A DNA stretch of 64,000 nt from Lacrimispora amygdalina (GCF_003432035.1 NZ_QOHO01000043.1:31796-95795); one strand, 5' to 3'. Positions 48,842 through 59,288 are shown, counted from the stretch's first letter. The notes: a model not told the origin generated them from the letters alone. Numbers and translations: made by a program.

Positions 48842-49315
48842 ATGGCTAGACTAGCGGTATGCAAAGGATGTGGTAAATCACTTCAACCTGATGAAAAACA
48901 CATACATAATTCAAAATCATATTGTTCTGATTGTTATTCGTCCATAAAAAGGTATTCAGAAGAATATAAAAGTTTAATAGAATTTATATGTGTGAATTTT
49001 GAGTTGGATAAGCCAACTGGAATAATGTTTAAGCAAATTAAAGAATTAAAGGATGAATTTAATTATTCCTACGCTGCTATGACTTATACATTGTGGTATT
49101 GCAAAGAGATTTTAAATAAAACTCTTGATAAGAAATACGGTATGGCACTAATAAAATATTACTACGATGAAGCTAGAGAATATTACGAACAACAAGAACG
49201 TTTAAAAAATCAAGTTGCTAAATTAGAAAACTCAACGGTTATTACTAGGAAAATAAAGCAGTCAAATTCTAAAAGGAACAATAGCGTTTCATTAATAAAT
49301 TTAGAAAAATATTGA
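48842..49315 (+). CDS. Zinc-ribbon protein next to the helicase, 157 aa
   Basis: GGTGG precedes the ATG. An N-terminal zinc ribbon (CKGCGKSL...YCSDCY, residues 7-31) is followed by a helical domain (FKQIKELKDEFNYSYAAMTYTLWYCKEIL). Its place directly before the DnaB-like gene suggests a helicase loader or primosome factor; this is inference. Confidence 0.72.
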   Translation: MARLAVCKGCGKSLQPDEKHIHNSKSYCSDCYSSIKRYSEEYKSLIEFICVNFELDKPTGIMFKQIKELKDEFNYSYAAMTYTLWYCKEILNKTLDKKYGMALIKYYYDEAREYYEQQERLKNQVAKLENSTVITRKIKQSNSKRNNSVSLINLEKY

Positions 49316-49329
49316 ATGGGGTGAGATAA

Positions 49330-50940
49330 ATAGTTTTCAATCAACAAGTAGACAAAAAAGCAATTTTCTTATTATTCGGTTGTTATTGCATAAATCCAAG
49401 ATTGATATTAGACGAAAAGCTATCTACTAATGAAAATGATTACCCTGAAAATTTTCACAAAATGATTTGGGGGGCAATGGCTAATATTGCGAAAAAAGGA
49501 AACGTAGAGAAAATAACATCTCTTGATATAGAAAATGAAGTGTCAATTTTTGAATCAGCTTCTTTGTTATGGAAAAATAATAATGGTTGGGAATATATAG
49601 AGGAAGCCATTAATATGGCATCTGACAAATTAATGAATGTTGGAAGATATTATGATGATGTAAGAAAATACTCTATAATCAGAAATGCATCAGAATCATT
49701 AAAAATAGATGTTGGTTTTATTTATGATGAGACTGATGATATCAAGATGGAAGCATTCAATAATCTTACAAGTAATGATGTACTTAATGCAATCAATAAT
49801 AGATTCTTGGATTTTAAATCATTATGGAAAAATGCATTTGGTGATAATTTTTCTTTTCATGTTGGTGATGGCATAAAAAACAGATTAGAAGAACATAAGC
49901 GTCAAGAAAATGTTTACGGTTATCCTTTTCAATCAGGATATCTCACTACTATTTTCAAGGGAATGCGAGAGAAAAAATTCATTATTAGAAGTTCTATATC
50001 AGGTGGGTCAAAAAGTAGAAATGCTATGGCAGACGCATGTAATATGGCTTGTGATAGAATTTATGATTGGAATAAACATGAGTGGAAACCAACGGGTCAA
50101 AAACAACCAGTTCTGTTTATTTCCACGGAGTTAACGAAAGAAGAAATTCAAGATTGTTTATTGGCTCATATAAGCGGAATAGAACAAGATAGAATTGAAG
50201 AGTGGAGAGATATTGGTGAAGAGGAAGAATGTGTGTTACGTCTTGCCGCTGAATATGTAGCAGAATCATTGTTATATGGCGAATACATGCCAGATTTTAC
50301 AATTGATACTATAAGTGAAACCATTGAGAAATATGTAATAAATTTCAATATAATTGCTTGCTTTTTCGATTATATTAATGATTCACCATCTTTATATGCT
50401 TACTATTATGAAAAGACTAAGTCAAGATTAAGAACAGATCAGATTTTATTTCTATTTAGCAATTCACTAAAGCTCGTATGTAATAAATATAACATATATC
50501 TTGGTTCATCTACTCAGTTGAACGATTCCTATAAAGATGATGCTAATAAAGATGCCGGTGCGTTAAAAGGTTCAAAAGCTATTATAGAAAAGGCGGATGG
50601 TGGAATTTTAGCGTTACCGGTGACACATAAGGACATAAAAAAGTTAAAACCAATTTTAGAATCGGAAGGAAGATTTGGAACACTTACACCTAATATGTCA
50701 TATTACATATTTAAAAATCGCGGTGGTAAATGGAAAACTGTAATTGTGTGGACAAAGATAAATTTAGGTACTATGCGAGAAGTTGACTGTTTTGTAACTG
50801 ATTATAACTTTGAATTAATTACTGATATTGAAAGAACTGTAATTGATTTTGAATTAGATGATGTAGGAAATGTAGGAATCATAGAGACTGATAATTCCGA
50901 TGTATCAGGCACTGACTTAGCAACAAAGTTATCGAAATAG
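49330..50940 (+). CDS. DnaB-like replicative helicase, apparent AUA start
   Basis: The N-terminal domain (FNQQVDKKAIFLLFGCYCINPRLILDEKL...NFHKMIWGAMANIAKKGN) and a RecA-like motor (QSGYLTTIFKGMREKKFIIRSS, VLFISTELTKEE, IIACFFDYINDS, STQLNDS) fit DnaB. Conserved N-terminal residues lie upstream of TTG 49402. The frame is closed by TAA at 49327, and GGGGTG (49318-49323) sits 6 nt before ATA 49330, so AUA seems to be the start (536 residues). The P-loop reads SISGGSKSR instead of GxxxxGKT, a clear departure. Confidence 0.8.
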   Translation: MVFNQQVDKKAIFLLFGCYCINPRLILDEKLSTNENDYPENFHKMIWGAMANIAKKGNVEKITSLDIENEVSIFESASLLWKNNNGWEYIEEAINMASDKLMNVGRYYDDVRKYSIIRNASESLKIDVGFIYDETDDIKMEAFNNLTSNDVLNAINNRFLDFKSLWKNAFGDNFSFHVGDGIKNRLEEHKRQENVYGYPFQSGYLTTIFKGMREKKFIIRSSISGGSKSRNAMADACNMACDRIYDWNKHEWKPTGQKQPVLFISTELTKEEIQDCLLAHISGIEQDRIEEWRDIGEEEECVLRLAAEYVAESLLYGEYMPDFTIDTISETIEKYVINFNIIACFFDYINDSPSLYAYYYEKTKSRLRTDQILFLFSNSLKLVCNKYNIYLGSSTQLNDSYKDDANKDAGALKGSKAIIEKADGGILALPVTHKDIKKLKPILESEGRFGTLTPNMSYYIFKNRGGKWKTVIVWTKINLGTMREVDCFVTDYNFELITDIERTVIDFELDDVGNVGIIETDNSDVSGTDLATKLSK

Positions 50941-50950
50941 GGAGGTATGA

Positions 50951-52030
50951 ATGACCACCCAAGAGATTAAGGAAAAGCTATCAGATGAAGATGTAAGAAA
51001 ATTACTCTTAGAGATGGGAGCTGATTTCTATTATGAAGATGATGACATGTGGATAACTAATACTATATGTCATCATGGTACAAAACCAAAACTTTATTAT
51101 CATAAAGATTCAAAGTTGTTTCATTGCTATACAGAATGCGGACAAATGGATATATTTGATGTTGTCATGGGATACAAGGGGTATGAACAGGAAGAGTTTC
51201 AAAAAGCAATTAATTGGATTTGCATTAAATTAAACATTGATAATTGTGAATATGGATTCGGAAAGCAAGAACAAATTTCTGATTGGGAGTTTATTCGAAA
51301 GTATAAAAAGAATTCCAGGAAAGAAATAGAGACAAAATCCCTTGTCCCATATGACAAAAATATATTGAATATATTCCAGAAAATGTATACCAAAGATTGG
51401 GTCACAGAAGGAATATCCATTGAAACTATGGAGAAATACAATGTGTTGTATTCTACATGGCAGCAAAAGATAATCATCCCTCATTTTGATATTAATAATC
51501 AGCTTATAGGTGTTAGAGGTAGGTCGCTAGTTGATGAAGATATTGAATTGTTTGGTAAATATACCCCGTTCAAAGTAGGTAGGAGATTTTATAATCATTC
51601 ACTTGGTCAGAATCTTTTTGGATTAAACCACAATATGAAGACAATTCAACGAAAAAGGAAAATCATGTTAGTAGAAGCTGAGAAATCAGTTTTTCAAACG
51701 GATACGATGTTTGGAGATGATAATTTTACAGTAGCTTTATGCGGAAGTAATTTAACCGATTATCAAAAAAGTATGTTGCTGATGCTCGGTGTCAGAGAAG
51801 TAATAGTTGCTTTAGATAAACAATATCAGACTCTGGATTCAGACGAATGTAAAAAATGGGCAAAGCATATAAAAGACAAAATAATAAACAAATTAAGTTC
51901 CTATTTTTTAGTTTCCGTAATTTGGGACACATCTGACATGTTGGAGTATAAGGATTCTCCTACCGATAAAGGAAAAGATGTTTTACTGAAACTGATGGAG
52001 AATAAGATTTATGTCGGAACGAATGATTAG
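50951..52030 (+). CDS. DnaG-type primase, 359 aa
   Basis: GGGAGG precedes the ATG. A zinc-binding region (residues about 37-65: CHHG...FHCYTECGQMDIFDVV) and the TOPRIM motifs (IMLVEAEKSVFQTD with the catalytic glutamate; EVIVALDKQ for the aspartate) identify a bacterial-type primase. It follows the helicase by 10 nt, as expected for a primosome pair. Length is short because the DnaG helicase-binding domain is absent or reduced. Confidence 0.87.
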   Translation: MTTQEIKEKLSDEDVRKLLLEMGADFYYEDDDMWITNTICHHGTKPKLYYHKDSKLFHCYTECGQMDIFDVVMGYKGYEQEEFQKAINWICIKLNIDNCEYGFGKQEQISDWEFIRKYKKNSRKEIETKSLVPYDKNILNIFQKMYTKDWVTEGISIETMEKYNVLYSTWQQKIIIPHFDINNQLIGVRGRSLVDEDIELFGKYTPFKVGRRFYNHSLGQNLFGLNHNMKTIQRKRKIMLVEAEKSVFQTDTMFGDDNFTVALCGSNLTDYQKSMLLMLGVREVIVALDKQYQTLDSDECKKWAKHIKDKIINKLSSYFLVSVIWDTSDMLEYKDSPTDKGKDVLLKLMENKIYVGTND

Positions 52031-52045
52031 AGAGGAGATGAGTCA

Positions 52046-53791
52046 TTGAGCTTTAGATATGAGTTATTAGGGAATATATGTTTTGGGAATGAATTGGAAG
52101 ATATATTAAAACTGAAAGGAATAAAAGACATACCTTCCTTTCTTAATCCTACTTTAGACAATACTGAGAGTGAATTATTGCTTGATAATATAGAGTTGGC
52201 TAGAGATGTTTATGTACGACATATTGTAAATAATGATGAGATAGACCTACTTGTGGATTGCGATGTAGACGGTTATACTTCGGCAGCAAATATATATTTG
52301 TATACAAAAAAAATAAATCAAAAAATTAAAATCAATTGCTTTATTCATGAGGGTAAAATTCATGGATTACAAGACAAAATTGACATAATTTCATCAACCA
52401 ATAGTAAACTTGTCATCGTACCTGACGCTGGAAGTGGTGATTTGAAGGAATGTCAAGCCTTAATTAATTCGGGAAAAGATGTAATAATTTTGGATCATCA
52501 TTCAATTAAAGAAGGGAGAAATAACCCAGCAATAGTTGTAAATAATCAATTATCTCCCAGAGTATCAGACAAGGCAATGACAGGAGTAGGTATAACTTAT
52601 AAATTTACGAAATTACTTGATAAGCATTTTAAAGTAGATTATGCAGATGATTACCTGGATTTAGTTGCACTCGGCATGATAGGTGATCGAGCAGATGTTC
52701 TAAATTTACAGACCAGGTATTTGATTAACGAAGGTCTGAAACTTATGAGAAATATGACTGGAAAGAATAAGCTGATAAGAACATTAGTGGAAGCTCAAAT
52801 GTATGCTATGAATAATAAAGTAACATTGAATAGTGTAGGATTTTACATATGTCCTTTAATAAATTCTATGATTAGATTAGGAACTTATGAGGATAAGAGC
52901 ATTCTGTTTGAGGCAATGTGTAATTCTGATAAAAGTCTTGAAAGAAAAGTACCAGGAAAAGGAATGGTACGGATGAGCATTCAAGAATACACGTTGAGGG
53001 CTTGCCAGTCTACTAACAGAAAGCAAAAGAAACTTACAGAGGAGAGTGCAGCTGTTTTATCTGAAAGTATCAATTTATATGGATTAGACAAGCTACCTAT
53101 TTTGATATGCAACGCTGAAGATAAAGTAGATAGTAATTCAACTGGATTAATCGCTAATAAATTAGCAGATCAATATCAGAGACCATGTTTACTAATGAGA
53201 AGAAAAGGTGATATTTGCAAAGGTAGTGGTAGAGGGTATGACAAATGTGAAATACTAGATTTTAACCAATGGTGTAAAGAAACAAAGTTATTTAATAAGG
53301 TTGATGGCCACCCAGGAGCATTTGGATGCCAAATTACTTTTGAAAATACAAATAAGTTATTTGAAATTCTTTCTACTATGAAAAGAATAGATGAACCTAC
53401 ATATCACATCTACGGAATATATGAAGCTGATGTCATACACGATCAAATAATTAGGAATGTGGCAAAACATGATGACATATGGGGGAACTCAGTCAGTGAA
53501 CCTATCTTCCTAATTAAAAATGTACCATGTAATATATACTATTTAAATTTACTTGGTAGTAAACAGAATAAAATTGAGTTTGAGTATCACAATATAAAAT
53601 TTACAAAGCAAACAAAAGGAAGTTCTTTGAGTTCAGATTATAAGGAATTAATAGCTATTGGAGAAAACATTGAATTTGATATTATCGGCAGATTTTCAAT
53701 AGATAATAAAAGTGGAAAAATGGCACAGGTTTTAGTAGAAGACTGGTTATATAGAAAAAGTAACAAGGTACAGGGGTTTGGATTCGGTTAA
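52046..53791 (+). CDS. RecJ-like DHH-family exonuclease, 581 aa
   Basis: TTG start after GAGGAGATG. DHH motifs: VDCDVDGYTSAANI (motif I), VPDAGSG, and LDHHSIKEG (DHH), then GMIGDRADV. This order matches RecJ, a 5'-3' single-strand exonuclease using manganese or magnesium. The C-terminal region contains GSGRGYDKC and KVDGHPGAFGCQI, like the DHHA1 domain. It lies among replication genes and probably serves repair or lagging-strand processing. Confidence 0.87.
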   Translation: MSFRYELLGNICFGNELEDILKLKGIKDIPSFLNPTLDNTESELLLDNIELARDVYVRHIVNNDEIDLLVDCDVDGYTSAANIYLYTKKINQKIKINCFIHEGKIHGLQDKIDIISSTNSKLVIVPDAGSGDLKECQALINSGKDVIILDHHSIKEGRNNPAIVVNNQLSPRVSDKAMTGVGITYKFTKLLDKHFKVDYADDYLDLVALGMIGDRADVLNLQTRYLINEGLKLMRNMTGKNKLIRTLVEAQMYAMNNKVTLNSVGFYICPLINSMIRLGTYEDKSILFEAMCNSDKSLERKVPGKGMVRMSIQEYTLRACQSTNRKQKKLTEESAAVLSESINLYGLDKLPILICNAEDKVDSNSTGLIANKLADQYQRPCLLMRRKGDICKGSGRGYDKCEILDFNQWCKETKLFNKVDGHPGAFGCQITFENTNKLFEILSTMKRIDEPTYHIYGIYEADVIHDQIIRNVAKHDDIWGNSVSEPIFLIKNVPCNIYYLNLLGSKQNKIEFEYHNIKFTKQTKGSSLSSDYKELIAIGENIEFDIIGRFSIDNKSGKMAQVLVEDWLYRKSNKVQGFGFG

Positions 53792-53805
53792 TAAGGAGGA
53801 GTTAT

Positions 53806-56388
53806 TTGTTAGATAGAGAGATATACGGATACGACTTTGAGTGCTATTCAAAGATCAATTGGTGGTGCTTGACACTAATCAATAAGGAACAAAGAGATAA
53901 ACCTATAACAATTATTAATGATAGAAATCAATTAATTGAATTTTTCAACCAACATCGTGACGCAATATATGTCGGATATAACAGTCGACAATATGATCAA
54001 TTTTTATTTAAAGGTATTTTAGATGGTATTAATCCATCATACATAAATGATCAATTAGTGGAATTTGGAAAAAAAGGTTATCAAATTGTCAGAAATGCAA
54101 AAAAGTATCATCTTAATAATTATGATGTGATTTTAAAAGATCGCTCTCTTAAACAGTTGGAAGCCTATATGGGAGATATGATTAAAGAAACAGATGTACC
54201 TTTTGATATTGACCGATTACTAACTGAAGAAGAAATTGAACAAATTATTGCTTATAATATTCACGATGTGAAGGAAACGTTACGTGTTTTAGATGCCACG
54301 ATGGATGACTTTGAAGCTCAGTTAGATATGATTTCTATGTTTGAATTAGACATGGAAATGTTTAATAAAACAAAGGCACAATTAGCTGCTTCTATTCTAG
54401 GAGCAGTGGATCAACATACACTCGATGATGAATTTGATATTACCTTACCCAAAAATCTAAAAATGCCAGGTAAATATCAATATATTATAGATTGGTACAA
54501 CAAGCCAGAAAATAAAAGTTATAAATTACCTTTGAAGACAGAAGTTGTGAGCAATAGTACTAGACAGTTAGTTACTGTAGTAGGAGGAGTACCTTGTGTA
54601 TATGGGTATGGTGGACTGCACGGAAGTAAAGATAATGAAATATTTGAAGGTATTTTAGTGACAATGGACGTAGCAAGTTTGTATCCTTCATTAATGATAA
54701 ATGAGGGGTTTGCTAGTAGGAAGCTTAAAAATCCTAAAGACTTTGAAAATATGAGGGATAGAAGATTAGAACTCAAAAAAGCAAAAGATAGTCGTCAGAA
54801 GCCTTTGAAAATTGTTATTAACAGTGCATATGGAATATTAAAAGATATCAATTCTGCCTGTTACGACCCAGTTCAAAGTAATAACGTTTGTATTGCAGGG
54901 CAACTCTATCTTACTGAATTGGCCGCTAGATTAGAGGACTTGTGTGAAATCTTGCAAATTAATACAGATGGAATCTATGTAAGAGTAAATACATTAGCAG
55001 ATGTAGATAAAGTGAAAGCTATATCTAAAGAATGGGAAACAAGAACTAAACTTGATTTGGAATTTGATGTTTATGAACACGGTCGATTAGTACAGAAAGA
55101 CGTAAATAATTATTTGCTGATTGACTTAGATGATGGACATTATAAGTGTAAAGGAGCATACGTCAAGAAATTATCGTCTATTGATAATGATCTGCCAATT
55201 TTAAATAAAGCAGTAGTTAATTATTTTGTTCACGATATTCCTGTTGAACAAACTATCAGGAGTACAACAGAATTAATAGAATTTCAAAAAGTTATTAAAC
55301 TGACTAATTTATATAAAGGCGTTGTATATGGTGAAGGTAAAAAAGTAAAAGTTGATGGCAAAGATAAAATTATGGTGGAAGATGGAACACCTTTAAAAGA
55401 AAAAGTACATCGAGTTTTTGCTTCTATTAGACCAGACGATAAAGGAATTTATAAAGTTAAGATTGAAAAGGGTAAGAAGAGTTATGAGAAAGTTTCGTAT
55501 ACACCAGATAAGTGTTTTATCAATAATGATGATATTCAAGGGGTAACTGTCCCTGACTACTTGGATCTTCAATATTATATAGATGCCGCTAATGATAGAA
55601 TAAAGCAATTCCTAACGAAAGAAGAAGTTAAAATAGATGAAACACCAAATGTCCTATTTGATTTTATGTGTAACAGCAAAAACTTCTATGAATTTTTAGA
55701 AAAGTGTAATTCACATGGAATAACAAAAAAAGTTTTAGAAGGTTATCTTATAGCTGATTGTTGCTCTGTGTATGGAAAGACTCAGAAATTGTTGACATTT
55801 AGAGATTATTTTACAGTGTTGTACGGGAAAGAAAAAATAACTGTCACAACACTCGATAAGAAGATTACAGATAATGCAATAAAGCAAATAATTATTCAAT
55901 GCTCAGAATTATCTAAATCAGGTAAGTCTTATAACAATTTAGATTACAAAAAAGCATTGCAATTAATATTTGACACGTTGGAGAATACTCATATTAATCC
56001 ATATGAGATTATGGAAATGCAGGTATCAAAATTCAATGAGGTTAGATACCGCGATGAAACTTTATCAACGAATAGATGGTTTGTACTAAATACAAGAAAT
56101 GTAGTATCTCCAAATATTATTATTTATAACATGAACAACGGAGAAATAAAGTATCAGAAGGTTAGAAAAGACGTATTTAAAATTCTACCTCTACAAGATG
56201 GAGATATCATTGATGTAATCAAGACAGAAAAAGAATTTAGTAAAAAAATTATTGGAAAAGATGATGAGGGATTAAACATAATAGCAGCAGATATTACTAG
56301 AGAAAATGAGGTGATTACACAATACGATCTTGTTTTTAGAAATTATGGAAATGGAAAATCTCTTATACCAGAAAGTGAGGTTTGTTAA
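53806..56388 (+). CDS. Family B DNA polymerase, 860 aa
   Basis: TTG start after AAGGAGG. Exonuclease motifs: YDFECYS (D10/E12), VGYNSRQYD and YNIHDVKETL. Polymerase motifs: A, TMDVASLYPSLM (D288); B, KIVINSAYG (N339); C, INTDGIYV (D388), where the usual DTD is NTD. Only about 100 residues separate A and C, so the palm/fingers are compact, while about 450 residues follow motif C, an unusually long C-terminal part. It should be the replicative polymerase of the element. TAATG links it to the next gene. Confidence 0.92.
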   Translation: MLDREIYGYDFECYSKINWWCLTLINKEQRDKPITIINDRNQLIEFFNQHRDAIYVGYNSRQYDQFLFKGILDGINPSYINDQLVEFGKKGYQIVRNAKKYHLNNYDVILKDRSLKQLEAYMGDMIKETDVPFDIDRLLTEEEIEQIIAYNIHDVKETLRVLDATMDDFEAQLDMISMFELDMEMFNKTKAQLAASILGAVDQHTLDDEFDITLPKNLKMPGKYQYIIDWYNKPENKSYKLPLKTEVVSNSTRQLVTVVGGVPCVYGYGGLHGSKDNEIFEGILVTMDVASLYPSLMINEGFASRKLKNPKDFENMRDRRLELKKAKDSRQKPLKIVINSAYGILKDINSACYDPVQSNNVCIAGQLYLTELAARLEDLCEILQINTDGIYVRVNTLADVDKVKAISKEWETRTKLDLEFDVYEHGRLVQKDVNNYLLIDLDDGHYKCKGAYVKKLSSIDNDLPILNKAVVNYFVHDIPVEQTIRSTTELIEFQKVIKLTNLYKGVVYGEGKKVKVDGKDKIMVEDGTPLKEKVHRVFASIRPDDKGIYKVKIEKGKKSYEKVSYTPDKCFINNDDIQGVTVPDYLDLQYYIDAANDRIKQFLTKEEVKIDETPNVLFDFMCNSKNFYEFLEKCNSHGITKKVLEGYLIADCCSVYGKTQKLLTFRDYFTVLYGKEKITVTTLDKKITDNAIKQIIIQCSELSKSGKSYNNLDYKKALQLIFDTLENTHINPYEIMEMQVSKFNEVRYRDETLSTNRWFVLNTRNVVSPNIIIYNMNNGEIKYQKVRKDVFKILPLQDGDIIDVIKTEKEFSKKIIGKDDEGLNIIAADITRENEVITQYDLVFRNYGNGKSLIPESEVC

Positions 56389-58754
56389 TGGACGAAGAGA
56401 AAATTTTAAAATTTGAATGTACTCTGGATTGGATTATATTTCCTAAGTATGTGAAAAAAGTGGAATCCAACGAATTTGCAATATTCAGAGCGAATATTAC
56501 AAAAGCATTAGATAATTGTAATGAGGATATGGATCAAATTAAATTAAAAGGAAATACATGTAGTTTGGAGTTCGGAACAACCTATAAGGTATTTTGTAAA
56601 TTAGCAGACGTACATGAACAGTATGGTAATACATATGAAATAGTATATATCAGCAAATGTATCGATATATCAAGTAAAGATAAACAGAAAGAGTTCTTGA
56701 AAAATGTACTGAACGAAAATTTGGTAGATAAGTTATTTGAAGAATATGATGATGTAATCAAACTTTTAGAGAATAGAGATGTTAAATCTTTAATGAAAAT
56801 AAAAGGAATAGGAAATCAAGTAGCTTTGAAGATGATTGACGAGTTTGAGGAATCCAAAGATTACAGTGCAATTTATATGGAACTTGGACAGCTAGGTTTG
56901 ACTCATACGTTTATCAAGAAACTTGTTGATTTTTATCATTCGCCAGACACAGTAATTGATGTGGTGAGAAATAATCCATATGACCTTGTTAGGGTGGAAG
57001 GTGTTGGGTTTAAAAAAGCTGATGAGGTGGCATGTAAAGTAGGTGTTGGTCAGTTTGATATTCGTAGAATTAAAGGATTTTTGTTACACCATTTAAACGA
57101 GCAAGGTGAATTAGGAAAAAGTTATCTGAATTATCAAGAATTAATGAAAGCTTTGTACGATACTCTTGGTTTTGTTCCGGAAGAAGTAGTGAACTCCACA
57201 GCAAAGTTAATGATTGAAAATAATGATGTAGTTGTATTAGATAACGGTACTAAAATTGCATTGAAAAAATTCTATGATTTAGAGAATAACATTATGTCAG
57301 AACTAATTAGATTGCAGATTGGTAAAATTGAAATTATTGAAACTGACACTAAAGATGACGAAATTCTCCCAGAGTCGGAATTACATATGGATTATATCCC
57401 TAAGTCATTCAATATTGGAAATTGGGAAAGTATAGTAAGTAGAGTAGAAGATGAACAAGGATTTACATTTACAAATGAACAAAGAGCTGCTATTAAATTA
57501 AGTCTCGATAATCATGTAATGGCACTTACCGGATTGGCCGGTGCTGGTAAAACAAGTACCGCTAATGGAATTTGTTCATTATATGATAATTACAATATTT
57601 TGGCTTGCGCATTATCAGGTAAAGCAAGTGTGCGCATTACAGAGGCCACCGGACTCCCAGCAAGTACGATTCATAGAGCACTTGGATATCAGAATGGACA
57701 GTTCATGTTCAATAAGCTAAATAAATTGGCTGTGGATATTGTTCTTATAGATGAAGCTACTATGATAAATGGAACATTATTTTTATCTTTATTAGAGGCA
57801 ATTCCATCAGGCGCAAAGGTTATTATCATGGGTGATGTTCAGCAGTTGACACCAATTGGAAACTGTCAAGTTTTTGCTGATATTTTGGATAGTGATGTGT
57901 TACCAGTTGTGAAATTAACTAAACCACACAGACAAGCTCTTATGAGTGGAATCATTCCTACTTCAATTAAGGTAGCATCACAAGAACAGATTTTCTCAAA
58001 CAGTTTTGATGGAAGTGTAGTTTTAGGTGAGTTGAAGGATATGGAACTCGATATCACCGGAAATAAGGAATCTCTTTCAAATAATATCATAAGACATTTT
58101 CAGAGCGAAATGGACAAATATAAAGATATCATGGAAGTTCAGGTTTGTGTTCCTATGCGATTAAAGGGAGAATTATCCTGTTATAACATCAATGCAAAGA
58201 TTCAGGATATCTATAATCCTAAGTTCAATGATGGTAATGAGATAGAAATTCTTTTAGAAAAGAAGAAGGAAAATGTAAAAAAATATTTAATACGAGTAGG
58301 AGATAAGGTCTTAAATACTAAGAATAATTACAAATGTGTAAATTCTAATGGTGATAACACTCCTGTTTTCAATGGAAATATCGGAATTATTAAAGAAATT
58401 GGAGATGATGGATATTGCATTATTGATTTCGTAGGAATTGGGGAAGTTGTATTTAGTAAAAGTGATTCAAAAAATTTAGAATTAGCATATGCCTGTACAG
58501 TACATAAAATGCAAGGTAGTGGATTCACGTCAACAATTGTTGGTATGGACAGTAGCAGCTTCATTATGAATAACTCAGAATTGTTATATACAGCTTTGAC
58601 CAGGGCAAAAAAATATTGCATCCTTGTTGGAAATAACTTTGCTGTTTCAAAAGCTATTCAAACAAAAGAGGTGAAAACCAAGCAGACATTTTTACGAGAC
58701 ATGTTACTTGAAAATAAATTCAGATTAAAAGAAAAAGATGAGAAAATAGCATAG
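56388..58754 (+). CDS. RecD2-like superfamily 1 helicase, 788 aa
   Basis: ATG 56388 overlaps the polymerase stop (TAATG). The N-terminal region (about 130-230) has helix-hairpin-helix repeats (MKIKGIGNQVALKMIDEF, VEGVGFKKADEVA). The motor has Walker A TGLAGAGKTS (K about 388), VLIDEATM, GDVQQLTPIG, and the C-terminal VHKMQGSGF...LYTALTRAKK. This is the RecD2 layout without RecBC. It probably unwinds DNA in replication or repair. Confidence 0.9.
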   Translation: MDEEKILKFECTLDWIIFPKYVKKVESNEFAIFRANITKALDNCNEDMDQIKLKGNTCSLEFGTTYKVFCKLADVHEQYGNTYEIVYISKCIDISSKDKQKEFLKNVLNENLVDKLFEEYDDVIKLLENRDVKSLMKIKGIGNQVALKMIDEFEESKDYSAIYMELGQLGLTHTFIKKLVDFYHSPDTVIDVVRNNPYDLVRVEGVGFKKADEVACKVGVGQFDIRRIKGFLLHHLNEQGELGKSYLNYQELMKALYDTLGFVPEEVVNSTAKLMIENNDVVVLDNGTKIALKKFYDLENNIMSELIRLQIGKIEIIETDTKDDEILPESELHMDYIPKSFNIGNWESIVSRVEDEQGFTFTNEQRAAIKLSLDNHVMALTGLAGAGKTSTANGICSLYDNYNILACALSGKASVRITEATGLPASTIHRALGYQNGQFMFNKLNKLAVDIVLIDEATMINGTLFLSLLEAIPSGAKVIIMGDVQQLTPIGNCQVFADILDSDVLPVVKLTKPHRQALMSGIIPTSIKVASQEQIFSNSFDGSVVLGELKDMELDITGNKESLSNNIIRHFQSEMDKYKDIMEVQVCVPMRLKGELSCYNINAKIQDIYNPKFNDGNEIEILLEKKKENVKKYLIRVGDKVLNTKNNYKCVNSNGDNTPVFNGNIGIIKEIGDDGYCIIDFVGIGEVVFSKSDSKNLELAYACTVHKMQGSGFTSTIVGMDSSSFIMNNSELLYTALTRAKKYCILVGNNFAVSKAIQTKEVKTKQTFLRDMLLENKFRLKEKDEKIA

Positions 58755-58766
58755 GAGGATTTGATA

Positions 58767-59288
58767 TTGAAATTATATGAATTAACGGGTCAGTTTTTAG
58801 AATTAATGAATATGTTGGAAGATGCAGAATGTGATGAACAGATGATAATGGATACTCTTGAAGGAATTGATTTTGAAATTGAGGAAAAAGCCGACGGATA
58901 TGCCAAAATCATTAAATCTTTAGAATCAAATATTAAGGGGTTGGACACAGAGTCAGAACGTCTAATTAACCGAAAAAAGGTATTAGAAAATAGAATTAAA
59001 TGGTTGAAACAAAATCTTGAAATGTGTATGAGAGTTACTGGAAAGAAAAAGTTTACAACTGACTTATTCTCATTCAATATTCAGAAGAATGGTGGCAAAA
59101 GAAAATTAGTCATTGATGTAGATGTAGAAAAGGTTCCAAAAGAATATAGAATTGAGCAGCCTGATGCAATTGACGGAGATTCTATTAGAGAATATTTGAA
59201 AGAGAATGGACTTGAAGGTCAGGACGGTTCCCTTAACTGTGAATTTGCTCATTTAGATCCACAGGGAGAAAGCTTAAGGATTAGATAA
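58767..59288 (+). CDS. Gp157-family phage protein, 173 aa
   Basis: TTG 58767 lies 7 nt after AGGAGGA; a TTG at 58761 is too close. The sequence fits the Siphovirus Gp157 family: KLYELTGQFLELMNMLED, a long coiled coil (EEKADGYAKIIKSLESNIKGLDTESERLINRK), then CMRVTGKKKFTTDLFSFNIQKNGG. Streptococcal Gp157 has been linked to phage interference, but in phages the gene usually accompanies recombination genes, as here. Confidence 0.87.
   Translation: MKLYELTGQFLELMNMLEDAECDEQMIMDTLEGIDFEIEEKADGYAKIIKSLESNIKGLDTESERLINRKKVLENRIKWLKQNLEMCMRVTGKKKFTTDLFSFNIQKNGGKRKLVIDVDVEKVPKEYRIEQPDAIDGDSIREYLKENGLEGQDGSLNCEFAHLDPQGESLRIR

Noticed and set aside
49402..50940. DnaB-like gene starting at TTG 49402
   Set aside because: Conserved helicase N-terminal residues lie upstream of it, and a ribosome site is placed for ATA 49330 instead.
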